From Actinokineospora fastidiosa (GTDB lineage: Bacteria; Actinomycetota; Actinomycetes; Mycobacteriales; Pseudonocardiaceae): a DNA stretch of 64,000 bases. Below are positions 26,527 to 37,604 of this stretch, piece after piece. How positions within the stretch are numbered: position 1 is the stretch's first letter; each line of letters opens with the position of its first letter. The translations under genes were made by a program, and so were the position numbers. The notes under the pieces are model-generated. The model was not told the DNA's origin, searched no databases, and saw nothing but the letters and a program-made list of their open reading frames with translations. The stretch covers positions 124,001 to 188,000 of the forward strand of contig NZ_BMRB01000007.1 of assembly GCF_014648415.1 (NCBI RefSeq). Reading direction: 5' to 3'.

Positions 26527-29500
26527 CTAGCTGTTGAGCCAGTAGGTGGAAACTCGGTAGACGTTATCAGGAGTTTGGACCATCCGGTAGCCGATGTCGA
26601 AACCCCCTACCTGGACTCGGCGCTCGAGTGGACCGGAGAATCCTTGCGTGCCCGTTCTGGGCATGATCCCACCGTTCGCCATGTGGCTGTAAGCGTCAGC
26701 GGCAATGCTCTTCTCGATCTCATCCGGCGTCAGACCCGTTGTCCTGAGGTCATTCTGAACGCCGCCGGGCCCGGTGCGAACGCGATCGAAGCCGTGGCCG
26801 GTATTGAATTGCCACTGGTCATCTCCGAAAGTGGCCGAACGCTTCAGGTCCTGCCCACTGCCCTGGGACGACGTGTACTTCAGTTCTTTGTCGGGTGTGG
26901 AATGCCCGCCGCTGAAACCAGTTCCACCGCCGCTATCGCTGTTGAACAAGTTGTAAAGACCATCGCCGAACATTCCGATCCCGACGATGAAGATCCCTCC
27001 GCCGGTCGCGGCGGCTGTGGCACCGAGAGCCGCGGCGGGCGCCCCCGCAGGACAAAGAACGCCGGTGCCGCAAGCAGCCGTGCCACCGACCGCGAGAGTG
27101 CCGCCCGCGACGAAGAGTGCGGCGCCACCGACCGCGGCAGCCGTGCCGAGCGCCATCTGGCCGATATCGTCAGCGCTGTCAGCGAGGAAGTCGCCGACGT
27201 CGCTTGCCGCTTCGCCGACTGCTTCCGCGGCGTCGCCGAGAGCGTCACCCGTGTCGCAGAGCCAATCCCAGAGCCCGCAGTGGCCGTCGAGCTCGATGCG
27301 ACTGATCGGGTTGCCGCCCGTGAACGCGTAGCGGTTGCCATTCCACGGGTCGACCCCGAGTGCCATGTCCTTGAACGCGCCGTTGAAGGTGTCGCGGACG
27401 GTGAACCTGTTGATGTTGGGCTGATAGTCCCGGAAGCCCATGTCGTAACCGCCACTGGCGGGGTCATAGCGCTTTCCGTTGTAGCGGTAGAAGTTGAACG
27501 GCTCTTTGCCGGGCTGCTGAGCGTCCGGTTTGTCGATGCCGGTGAAGGCCTGCTCATCGTTGGACCCATACGCCGTGTAGCCGTAGGTGGCGCGGGTGTC
27601 GCCGTTGTCCTTGGTCAGCGTTTCGACGTCAGTGTGCGGGTTGTAGCCGTAGTACGAGTCCTCCGCGACCTCAGGCCCAGCACCGTCGGTGTCCTTCTTG
27701 ATCTGGGTCAGACGGCGCCCCATGGCGTCGTACTGGTAGGTGCGCTGCAGCTGGCCCGCGATCTCCTAGCTGATGACCTTGTCTGTCAGGCCGAGGTACG
27801 CGTAGTCGGTCGTCTTGCTGTCCGCCGTCTTCGACATGGTGCGGTCCAGCGGGTCGTACGCGTATGTCGTCGCCTTCAGGGCCGTGCCGTCGTGCTTCTT
27901 GTGCGTGGCGGTGCGGTCGAAGCCGTCGTAGAGGTACTGCTCGATGATCTGACCGGCCGAGGTCACCGTGTCGAGACGGCCGAAGGGGTCGTAGTTGTAC
28001 TTGGCCGTCGCGCCGCCGGACGACGCTGTGGTGAGGCGGTTGCGGTCGTAGGTGAACGCCGTCTGGGTGCCTGCGACGGTCTGGTCGATGACGTTGTTGT
28101 TGGCGTCGTGGGTGTAGGTCTCGGTCGAGACGACAGAGCCTGTGCCCGCGGCCTTCTTCGTCACCGACGACAGGCGTTCGCGCGGGTCGTAGGTGTACTC
28201 GTAGATGTGATCGAGGTAGGCCGAGTGGTTGTCCGCGTTCTGGACCTTGGTGTGGTCGGTGGCGCGGTTGCCGTTGGGCGTGTACTCGATCAGGTGCTGG
28301 GCGACCAGCGTCCCGTCGGACTTCTTCTCGATCTGGGAGGCCAGGGCGCCGTCGAGGTGGTAGGTGTGGTCGACGGTGTTGCCGTTGGGCTTGGTCTCGC
28401 GGAGAGCCTGCCCGCGCGGGGTGTAGGTGTAGGTGGTGATTTTGGGGGTGCCGCCGGTCTCGGTGTTGGTGACCTTGGCGAGCAGGTCGCGGGGGTCGTA
28501 CTCGAACAGTGAGTCCTGGCGGTCGTGGTCGCGGGTGAGCGGGGCGCCGTTCTCGTTGTAGGTGAACGACGTGGTGTTCTTGACGACCGACGCCAGCTTC
28601 TCCTCGACCTTGGTGAGCTGGTTGAGCCCGTTGTAGGTCATGGCGTAGGTGTCGACGGCCGCGCCGGGGCTGGTGTCGGTCAGGGTGATCAGGTTGGCGT
28701 TGGCGTCGTACGCGTGGGTGAAGGTCTTGGCCTCGGTGTCGGCCTCGCCGGTGTTGTCGCGCACGAGCTTGACCGCGTCGGCGTACACGGTGCCGTTGGC
28801 GTTGTCGGTGAGGTCGATGCTGGCGGCGTTGCCCGCGGTGAGGGCGTGGCTGCCGAGGCTGACCCACTCGCCGCCGTTCTGGGTCTGGTCGACCACGACG
28901 GGGGTGTCGGTGGTGCCGTTGTCGACGTTGTAGGTGGCGTTGGTGGCCGCGCCGGTGACGCCTGCCGGGTAGCGGACGAAGATCTCGTAGGTGCCGTCGG
29001 CGGGGACGATCGGGGTCCAGGTGAACTGGGACGCCCCGGCCCCAGCGGGAGCGCTGTGGTGGTCGAAGCCGCTGTAGCCGGTGCCGCCGTCGCCGCGGTT
29101 CCAGGTGCCCGCGACAAGGACGCCCGCGGTGTCGGAGTTGTCGACCAGGGCGACGTGCTTTCCGACGGGGACGCCGTCGTCGGAGCGGGACTTGAGCTTG
29201 CCGTCGGGGTAGTAGTCCCAGGTCATCGTGCGCGCGGAGGAGCCGCCCGCGCTGGTGAGGGTTCGGCGGGTCTGCTGCCCGAGCGGGTTGTAGTCGTAGG
29301 TGGTGGCGATGTCCCACGGGTCGGTGGTCGAGCGCACCCAGCCGTTGTCGAAGTAGTCGTAGGTCGTGGTGTTGCGCACGGCCTGCCCGGCCGACGGCGG
29401 CATGGACACCGTGGTCATCCGGCCTGCGGGGTCATACCCGTAGGTGGTGGAGTCAGGTGTGGTCACGCCGGGGTCGTGCGCGGTGATCTGCTCGACGGGA

Positions 29501-32500
29501 CGGTTCAGCTTGTCGTAGACCGTGCGCGTGGCGAAGTCGTCCGGATCGTCGGTGGTCTCCACACCGCGTGGGGTGATGACGCGGGTGCGGTTGCCGACCT
29601 CGTCGTACTCGAAGCGGGTGACGCGGGTGATGCCGGTCTTGTGCGGGACCTGCCCCTCGACCAGCACCGAGCGCTCGTCGTAGACGAGGGTGGTGGTGAC
29701 GTTCTCGGCGTCGGTCTTGGTCACCACGTTGCTGTCGAGGTCGTAGGCGACCGAGGTGGTGTGGCCCGCAGCGTCCTTGGTGGCCAGCTGGCGGTGGTTG
29801 CGGTCGTAGGTGTACTCGACGGTGTAGTCCGCCGCGTCGGTCGTGGCGTTCTTGCGCGGGTCGACGACCTTGGTGAGGTTGCCGACGTTGTCGTAGGTGT
29901 AGGTCACCTTCTGCCCGGCGGCGTTGACCGCCTCCACCAGCTGGTACACCGGGTCGTAGGTGTAGCGGGTGATGAAGTCGTCCGGGTCCGTGGTCGCGGT
30001 GCCCAGCGGCTGGGTCTCGGTGAGGAGGTTGCCGACCTTGTCGTAGGTGAACGCGCTCACCCGCTCGGGCCCGGTCGGGGTGTCCTTCGGCGCGCTGCTG
30101 GACACGAGCTGGTCGGCGTCGTCGTACACCGCGGTGGAGATCGCGCCGTTCGGGGCGGTCATCTGCACGACGTTGTCGTTGGCGTCGTAGACCGGGGCCG
30201 GGGTGACGATGTGCTCCCCCGCCGCCTGGTCCTTCGGCACCCTGGTCTCGCCGGGGCGGCCGAAGGTGTCGTAGGTGGCGGTGGTGGTCTTGCCGTTGGG
30301 ATCGGTGACCGAGGTCGGGTTGCCGCGCGCGTCCAGGACCATGGTGGAGCTGTGGTTGTACGGGTCCGTGGTGGTCAGCGGGAAGCCGGTCGGGTGGTAG
30401 TCGCTGAAGGTGGTGGTGTTGCCGTTGGCGTCGGTCGAGGTGAGGATCTGGCCGAACGCGTCGTAGGTGTAGGTCGACTGATAGTCGTCCGGGACCGTGG
30501 TGGTGGCGACGCCCTTGGGGTCGGTGACGGTGGTGATGTTGCCGCGCGCGTCGTAGCCGAACTCCCAGCGGCGGCCCTCGGGGCTGGTCTTGGCGGTCAG
30601 TTCGGCGACGTGCCCGTCGAGGCTGGTCTGGTAGGCCAGCACGGTGGGCGGGGTGTTGTCGGCGACGGCCTCGGCGTCGCGGATCTCCAGCGGGTAGCCG
30701 GTCTTCTGGTCATACGACCAGGTGGAGACCGCGCCGTTGGGTTCGGTCAGCGAGGTGACGTTGTGGTCGCCGTCCCAAGCCAGCGTGGTGGTCTCGTTCT
30801 TGGCGTTGGTGGAGCTGGTGGGGCGGCCGAAGCCGTCCATGTGGAAGCGGGTGGTGTTGCCCTCGGCGTCGGTGACGGTGGAGTCCATCTCCGCGCCCTG
30901 TGCGCCGTCCGGGTCGGCGTACTCGAACGTGGTGGCGTGGCCCAGGCGATCGGTGATCGTGTGGACCTTCCACTTGTCCTTCGGGTCCTCCGGCGCGGTC
31001 CAGTAGGTCAGGGCGGTGTCGCTGCCGCGCGGGTCGGTGACGGTGACCAGCTTGACGTTCTTGTTGCCCTGCGTGGCGTCGTAGGTGAAGCCGAACGTCT
31101 TGGGCTGCGAGCTCCCGGCGCCGTCGACCAGCTGGGTGAGCAGGCCCTTGTCGCTGTAGGCGAAGGTCAGCGTGCGACCAGAGATGTCCTTGATGGACTT
31201 GACCTGGTCGATGATCTTCGGGTTGTTCGTGTCGGACTTGGTGTAGTAGTCCAGGGTCAGCGACTTGCGGCCCGCCGGATCGGTGACGTAGGCGAGGAAC
31301 CTGCGCGGCTGGTTGTTGGACTTGCGCTCGGTGTAGGTGAAGGTCTGCTCGTTGCCGTTGCGGTCCCGCACGGCGGTCAACCAGCCCTCGGCGTCGAACC
31401 AGAACTCGGTGCGGTCCGGCCGGGTCATCACCCAGCGGCGCGAGGTGTCGTCCCCGGGGCCGCGACGGAGGTGCAGGTGCACGCCCTTCGGGGAGATGTA
31501 GGTCCACTGGGCGGGGTCGGCGGACCCGTGCTTGTCGAGGACGAACACATGGCTGGTGCCGTCGCCGTCGGGCAGGGTGACGCGGGTCGGGTAGTCCTGG
31601 CCGCGCGGGTGCAGTTCCAGCGAGGCGCCCAGGCGCACGAGTCCGGCGGCGGCGATGGACCAGCCGTAGCCGGAGGTGGTCGTGGTGGTGTCGAGGCTGT
31701 TGTAGGTCAGCCGCAGGAACGTGGTCAGGCCGCGGCCGGGGTTGGAGAACGCGTCGTAGGACCAGACGACGTTGCCCGCGTACTGGTTGACCAGCACGTT
31801 CGACCCCGCGCCTGTGGACTTGCCCGCGTAGGCGTAGAACTTCTCAAGGCCGAGCTGGTCGGAGGTCGGGTCCTCGACGGAGATGTTCTGCGGCAGTGAC
31901 GGCGGTCCTCCGTTGCCGGACAGCCACGCACCGGTGTGCTTGTTGCGCAGGTCCCAGTGCACGACCTGCTGTTCGCGCTTGTTGCCGTCCGCGCCCTGCC
32001 GGGTGGTCCTGATCCTCGCCTGCACGGTCACCGTCTGGCCGGGGGCGAGGTTGGCGGGCAGGGCGGTATCGATGCGGTTGACGCCGGTCACGTCGGTGCC
32101 GTCCGGCAGCGTCCAGCGCTGCGACAGCGCCAGGTCCGTCGCGCTCCAGGTCGCGCCGGTGGTGTTGGTGATGGTGACCGGGACGGTGTGCTCCTCGTCG
32201 GAGAGCACGCGGGTCGCCGGGGTCTCCGGGGCGTGGTAGGTCAGTTCCGCGGTGGGGGCGGTGTAGCTGACGGTGAGCGTGGCGTGCAGGCGGCGCTCGG
32301 CGGCCTCGTCGGAGAGCAGCAGCACGCGCTGCTTGGCCGTCCCGGCCTCGTCGCGGACCTTGATCAGGTAGCCGTGGTTGGTGGCGGGGTTGTTCACCCA
32401 GCCCTGCACGACGGCGGCGTTCTCCCAGATGTGGCGCTTCGGGTCGTTGCTGATGCCCACGACCTGGTCCAGCCGGGCGCCGAAGTCACCACCGGGCGTG

Positions 32501-34625
32501 GTCCACGCCGCCGCGGCCGACGCGCGGTTCCAGGTCGCCTCGGTCTCGACGAAGCCGCGGGTCAGGGCGTGGGCGTCGAAGGTGGCGCCGCTGCCGTTGG
32601 AGTAGAAGCCCCACAGCGAGAAGTCCGCGTCCATGATCCGCGCGTTCGCCGGGAGCGCGGAGAGGTCCTTGAACTTGGTGACGACACGTGTGTTGCCGTA
32701 GGTGGAGTTGTTGCCCGGCATCAGCCACGGCTGGTTGCCGATGCGGTTGTAGTTCGTGGTCGGATTCGCCGACGCGATCGTGGTGTCGTCGACGTTGGAG
32801 ATGAACGTCTGCGTCACCAGACCGGCCTTGGGCAGGCGGGCCAGCTGGGTCGGGCCGGGGATCAGCTGCCCGTCACGGGTCTTCGCGGCGACCATGTAGT
32901 AGTAGGCGTTGCCGAACGGATCGGGCGAGTCCGCCGGGGTCGGGGACGCGGTGGTGTCGGCGAACGACGTGGCGGTCGGGGACAACGGCGCGATCAGCGT
33001 CGAGCGCGACGGGGTGAACGTCTGGAACACCGTGCGGTGCACCTGCAGCTCGACGATGTCGTCGTTGGGGTCGCTCGGATTCGGGTCGGTGTAGGCGGGC
33101 CAGGTCAGCTCCGCGCCCGTGGCGGTGATCTTCGTGGGCAGCTGCAGGTCGACGCTGGGGCGGCCGTACTTGAGGATCAGCTTGGGGCGGTTCGCCTTCT
33201 CGCCGTTGTAGGCGTACTCCGCCGCCTGGTAGACCGCGCCGCCGCGGTTGAGGGTCTCGTCGGTGGCCTTGAGCATCACGCCGTGGTTGGCCAGCGAGCC
33301 GGACACCCAGCCCTGCGCCATGTTCAGCACGCTGTACTCGTGCCACACGTTGGCGACGTTGGCCGCCTTGACGGCGGTGGACTCGGCCGTGGCGTGGAAC
33401 GCGGCGTTCGCCGAGTTCCACGTGACGGTGTCCTCGGACCACGACTGGGTGATCCGGTGCGCGCCGATCGTGACGTTGTTGGCGGCGGTCCACAGCTCGC
33501 TGTCGTAGTAGACGCGCAGCTTCGCGCTGGTCAGCGCGGTGCCCGCGGGAACGACGTCGGTGTCGAACTTCAGCAGGCTGCGCGCCTTGCCCCAGGCGTC
33601 CGTGCCCACCGACAGGCGGTAGTCGGCGCCGTCGGCGCGAGTCGGGGTGTCCGACCAGATTTGGGCGTCCTGGCCCTCGGTCGGGGTGGGCTCGATGACG
33701 ATGGTCGGGTCGATCGTCACCGGGTACTGCCGCTCGGGGGCGTCCAGCCAGCCCTTGTCAGCGGTGACGGCGATCGTGATGTTGGCGCCGTGCTGCTCGA
33801 CGGTCTGGGTGACCTTGTCGCTGAACGCCTTGCCGTACGGGGCCTTGGCGTCGTCCTTGGAGTCGACCATGAACGGCTTCGGCATCACGACAACGGCGGC
33901 CCATCGGGCGTCTCGTTGCCGAAGAAGCCGATCGAGCCGTCCTCCTGCGCCCGCGCGGTCACACCCGCCAGGCGCAACGTGAACCGGAACGTCGGGTTTG
34001 CCACGGGACGCGGCAGGACGATGTTCTCCTTCAACCCTTCCGGCGTCACCACATACTGCAGATCCGCGCCTTCGAACGCTCCCGGGTAGGTCACCGTCGA
34101 CCCGTCGACCCGAGGCGTCACCTTCCGCGCGGCCGTGTCCAATCCAAGCCCGGCCTGCTTGCCCGCGTACTCGAACCGCACCAACCGATCCGACGACTCT
34201 CCGAACCGCGACACGAACGCGTTCCGCTCCACTCCGAAGCGGAACCCGTCCCTGGGCAGCTCCTTCACCTCGGTGTCCGCAGGCTGCCATTTCCCGTTCG
34301 CGTCCCGGTAACGCGTCGGCTCCGGAGACACCTCCACCTCGAACGTGCCGTCGGACATGGCGAACACCCGAGCCGACGCGGACCCGCGCTCCACCACCTC
34401 CCGCACCCGCTTCGGCGACTTCTTCCCTTGCCCCGCAGGCTCCTGAGCCACCGCCGCCGCTGGCTCCGGGAACAACCCGGCAACCCAGTTCCACACGGCG
34501 GTGATGCCGGACCACTGTCCACTAGAGACAGGCTCGGCGGTGGGAACGCCCACCAACGCCACAGCCGTCACCACGAACAGAGTGAAGACGCGCCAAACCC
34601 AGCCGCGCGAACGCGACGAACGCAT
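26527..34625 (-). pseudogene. WapA/Rhs polymorphic toxin, interrupted by one frameshift and one TAG
   Basis: The gene starts at ATG 34625 (GGGGAG upstream) with a basic N-terminus and hydrophobic segment VFTLFVVTAVALVGVP for export. A ~250-residue first part ends at a stop (33885) after FFGNETPDG. The frame needed for the rest begins there with VVVMPKPFMVDS, so one base is missing or extra. Then come two DNRLRE-type domains (SAKLRVYYD, WNSANAAFHAT and a second copy), long arrays of YD-type Rhs repeats, a golvesin-like insert (LVDNSDTAGVLVAGTW, YEIFVRYPAG), more repeats, and an in-frame TAG at 27766-27768 between LGLTDKVIS and EIAGQLQRTYQYDA. The remainder carries the Rhs core end (RYNGKRYDPASGGY, NRYAFTGGNP, LDGH), a glycine/alanine-rich hydrophobic linker and the toxin tip. 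In total it is ~2,700 codons. It is either a recent pseudogene or intact in nature with two sequence errors. Confidence 0.85.
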
Positions 34626-34950
34626 GCCGACTCCCCAGTCTCGAAGGACCACCACACGGCGAACACCAACCACGTGACGGGCTATCCCGCCACCACCAAA
34701 CCACCCCGAACCCGACAGGCGGATCCGCCGAACAGGCCAATCCAATCGACCGACAATGTCGCCCACACCACAAGAAACCACCCGCACGGCCTAAACAGAG
34801 AATGCAGAAAGAAGGCATGCAACTGAGAGCAGGTGTTTCTCCCGTTGAGGGTGACCGCCATTCGGCCGTAAGAACCACCACCGAACGACGCCACCACGTG
34901 CAGACCGAATCAGCCGCGCCCGACCGCACCCACACGCATGGCACGCCCTC
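34626..34950. other. upstream region of the Rhs gene, no gene seen
   Basis: This stretch presumably holds the Rhs promoter. Apart from the ribosome-binding site at ~34632-34637 I recognise no motif. Confidence 0.4.
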
Positions 34951-35190
34951 GTGCAGTTGGCACACGAGGTCTTCGCCCTGATCACGGTGGTGCTGTTCAT
35001 CTTGGCCTTGGTCAAGTTCGGCGTCGGCGCGGACCTCGCGGCCATTCTGTGGACGCCGCTAGGGCCCACCTCCGTCGTGAGGACCAAGGGTAAGACACCG
35101 CTCGAGGATGTCCTGCTGAGGATGCAGCCGGGAGGCCTCTCGCTGACCAGTGAGAAGGCGTTTATGAAGTGGATGTGCGCAAATGCGTAG
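34951..35190 (+). CDS. possible small membrane protein
   Basis: A GTG-started frame of 79 residues has one membrane segment (ITVVLFILALVKFGVGADLAAIL) followed by a polar tail with KAFMKWMCANA at its end. There is no clear ribosome-binding site and no family match. The membrane segment is the main reason to list it. Confidence 0.35.
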   Translation: MQLAHEVFALITVVLFILALVKFGVGADLAAILWTPLGPTSVVRTKGKTPLEDVLLRMQPGGLSLTSEKAFMKWMCANA

Positions 35191-35357
35191 CGGCGATGCA
35201 GACGGCTCGGCCAGGGGTGCGATCGGCAGAAGCACCCTGAGCGACTGACTGCACGCCCCGCGCATTACCGGCAATTGTGCGGGCCTGGCCGTGTTGCTGT
35301 TAGGAGTTGCAGGGCGACGCCAATTCGATGGCTTTTGGTCGAATCTGGGGTGGTCAC

Positions 35358-35366
35358 TGCTATGAT
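35358..35366 (+). promoter_or_regulatory. extended -10 promoter upstream of Imm52
   Basis: TGCTATGAT matches an extended -10 element (TGnTATnAT) about 65 bases before the Imm52 ATG. A TTGGTC lies upstream, but its 20-base spacing is too long for a good -35. Confidence 0.4.
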
Positions 35367-35431
35367 GAACCTTCTCAGCGTGGAATTACTGGAGTTGAGA
35401 TTGTTCATGTCCCCATGGCTAGGATGAGGAC

Positions 35432-36151
35432 ATGACTGATCCGATGTTCCTCGGTGCGTACTGGGGTGATAGAAGCGAAGACCGGAAGGCGTGCGCGCGG
35501 AGGCTCGCGGATTACCTAAGTCGCGCCCGAGTGCTGCATCCACTGCTCAAGGACTGGTCGAGAAAGGGGCGGAGCAAGTCGCCACGATTCGTGGACGTCG
35601 ACCCTGATTCGTTGTCGGCGGTGCTGCGCGGTGGGTCGTCCCACAGTATCCCGGACGGCAGCGATATCGAAAGACTCGGCTTCACTGCTGGGTTGTGGAA
35701 CGGGAGCCCGGTTACGCCCATCAGTGTGAATGTGACGTGTGGTCTGCACGCGAGCACCGCTGGCTTGATGAACTCTGTGGCGGTCAACCTGCCGGACGTG
35801 GACGACCCCGCGGCGGCCAAGCTCTACACGTTCGACGTCGCAATCGAACTGCTCGAGATGACAATCGAATGCTGGACTCCCGACTGGGCGGTGCTCACTC
35901 CTTTTTCGTTCCGCGGTGCCCAGAAGGTCAACATGCGTGAGTCGTATGTGGGATGGTTGACGTATCTCAGTGCACCGAGAAGGGTGCTAATCGAAAACAT
36001 GAATGATCGAGGTTGGGTTCGCGAGGTTGATGACGGAGGAGTGATACTGGTGGCGGGTGAAAACGCGAGTCAAGCGAGCCTGATTTCGTTGGGCGAGCTC
36101 CGGACGGATCTCGTAGACCGTGGTGCTCTGTACCCGACACCGCTACAGTAA
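35432..36151 (+). CDS. Imm52-family immunity protein
   Basis: This 239-residue protein begins MFLGAYWGDRSED and CARRLADYL, followed by KGRSKSPRFVDVD, LGFTAGLWNG, SVNVTCG, LLEMTIECWTPDWAV and a later beta-rich half. The GAYWG opening, the L-W-N-G segment and the W-x-PDWA segment are what I recall for immunity protein 52 (Imm52), which protects against polymorphic toxins. It lies ~800 bases from the start of the Rhs gene on the opposite strand, so it is not in the usual place behind a toxin tip. It may be an orphan protecting against toxins of related strains. Confidence 0.75.
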   Translation: MTDPMFLGAYWGDRSEDRKACARRLADYLSRARVLHPLLKDWSRKGRSKSPRFVDVDPDSLSAVLRGGSSHSIPDGSDIERLGFTAGLWNGSPVTPISVNVTCGLHASTAGLMNSVAVNLPDVDDPAAAKLYTFDVAIELLEMTIECWTPDWAVLTPFSFRGAQKVNMRESYVGWLTYLSAPRRVLIENMNDRGWVREVDDGGVILVAGENASQASLISLGELRTDLVDRGALYPTPLQ

Positions 36152-36321
36152 CTAGTCGTCGGCCTGTGAAGTTTTATGGGGCGGTTCGGTATTCGAACCT
36201 GCAGTCGTAGGTTGCGAATGTCCATCGTCTTGCTTCGCGATTGAAAGTGGACGGCTGAGGTCATGGCAAACTTCCGGGTACTCGAAGTCGAAGCCCGGGG
36301 ACATCCTCGCGCTGCTCCTGC
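36152..36321. other. intergenic after Imm52
   Basis: A minus-strand frame (36152-36376) with ordinary composition is open here, but it has no ribosome-binding site and matches nothing I know. Confidence 0.3.
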
Positions 36322-36591
36322 CTAGAGGGGGTATTGGCGGCATCGCAGTGGCAGAGTTCGAGTAGAACCACTCCACTCAGCGGCGGCGCCAGGCCCGTCA
36401 TGGTGCCGATCACGCGCAGGACCACCGTTCGCGATCGTTCTCGGCATGGGGATCAGCTCGTCGGCCAGGTTGTTGATCGTTTCAAAGCAGCTCCACGAGC
36501 TGCGGGCCTCGGTGTCGTCGAGCTCGAGGTTCGACAGCTCTTCGAGCTTGTCCAGGTCCACTTCAACGCTGACCGAGAACGAACGGCGCAG
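36322..36591 (-). CDS. possible small acidic protein or gene fragment
   Basis: The minus strand reads DGAGLAVLRRSFSVSVEVDL, then DKLEELSNLELDDTEARSSW, then CFETINNLADELIPM. This is natural-looking, leucine/acid-rich sequence resembling the leader of small actinobacterial peptides or a helical domain. A GTG at 36561 could start it. The sense quality falls off after about position 36440, and no ribosome-binding site is evident. It could be a remnant, a regulatory small protein or chance. Confidence 0.3.
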   Translation of the reverse strand: MRRSFSVSVEVDLDKLEELSNLELDDTEARSSWSCFETINNLADELIPMPRTIANGGPARDRHHDGPGAAAEWSGSTRTLPLRCRQYPL

Positions 36592-36801
36592 GACCGCAAG
36601 TCCTGCGCCGTCTGGCTCCGGGCGGCGGTTCCACCATTGGTGGCGTTGTCACCGGCCTTGTGGCCGTCTCCGAAGCGTCGCCGACATAAGCGTGAGAGTG
36701 CGCCACCGGGTGAACAAGACGTCGTGCGGCCTCGTGTTGCGGGGGAGCGGGTACTCGTGCGCTGCGGGCAAGCAGGTCCGCGTCTTGAAAGGAGTAGGGC
36801 C

Positions 36802-37131
36802 ATGGTGAGGCGACGTGGAATGCGGGTGGCGCTGGCGATGGCGGTGGTGGTGACGGCAGCGGTCGGCATGCCCAACTCCGCCGCGGCCGCGACCGGAGCG
36901 TTCAAGGTGAACGGGCACACAGTCCTCCATGACCCCGACGACTACCGGTGCTATCGCCAGTCGATCGGCTTCATGGATTCCGTGCACAACGACACGGACC
37001 GTAGGGCCCGGTACTACGCGACGGTGAATGGACAGGGACGCTGCGTGGACTACAAGGACTCCACGCCCCCCAAATCCTACGACGCCTTCATCCCCAGCAC
37101 CGAAGGGATCATGTTCGTGCTGAACAACTGA
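36802..37131 (+). CDS. small secreted protein, unknown function
   Basis: The ATG at 36802 follows a strong AAAGGAG and gives 109 residues. The signal peptide (MVRRRGMR, VALAMAVVVTAAVGM) is cut after SAAAA near residue 31. The mature ~78 residues contain two cysteines (DDYRCYRQS and GRCVDYKD), probably a disulfide, and many tyrosines and charged residues. I recognise no family. Small secreted disulfide proteins in such settings include inhibitors and developmental proteins, but nothing specific can be assigned. Confidence 0.75.
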   Translation: MVRRRGMRVALAMAVVVTAAVGMPNSAAAATGAFKVNGHTVLHDPDDYRCYRQSIGFMDSVHNDTDRRARYYATVNGQGRCVDYKDSTPPKSYDAFIPSTEGIMFVLNN

Positions 37132-37604
37132 GTCGATGGCCAGCCATGACGTCGAACGGGCGATCACCCCACTCGACGGCCACGGTGACAGCCGGGTGGG
37201 GGATGGCTCGCAGCTCGATCGGGCTGTCGCCGCGAATGCGGAACCCCGGCCATGTCGACTTGTACGGCATCGCGGCGATATGGAGTAACGACATCAAGAT
37301 CGTCTCGACCTGCGGCTATCAGGTAGTCGGTCGGCACGGAGCCGCGCTGAGGCACGGAGACCGGATTCGGCTGGAATCGCCCCGGAGGCCCGCGCCCTAT
37401 CGCCACCTGCCGTGGATGGTGAACGGCGGCGGTGTCCTCGGGTAGCCCGGACCAAAGCCGAGCCGATGAGCGCCGGTCACGAGCCCTCGATCGTGTGCTC
37501 GCCTGGACCAGTGGGGGCACCTACTGCGCCATTCGAGTGGTTGCTGAGCGCGCCGGACCGCCTGCGCACACCTGATCAACCACCGCCACACAACCGAGGC
37601 GGGG
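37132..37604. other. intergenic, possible gene fragment on minus strand
   Basis: The minus strand at 37109-37297 reads WPGFRIRGDSPIELRAIPHP and TVAVEWGDRPFDVMAG, reminiscent of the N-terminal domain of some AraC-type regulators, bounded by stops. It is too short to be a gene. The rest shows nothing recognisable. Confidence 0.3.

Noticed and set aside
28525-34089. Long plus-strand frames (e.g. 28525-31899 and 31936-34089)
   Set aside because: They are antisense to the Rhs repeats; regular repeats on the minus strand keep the complementary frames open.
36322-36591. Lanthipeptide precursor reading of the small minus-strand frame
   Set aside because: There is only one cysteine in the core, no modification enzyme nearby and no recognisable leader motif.
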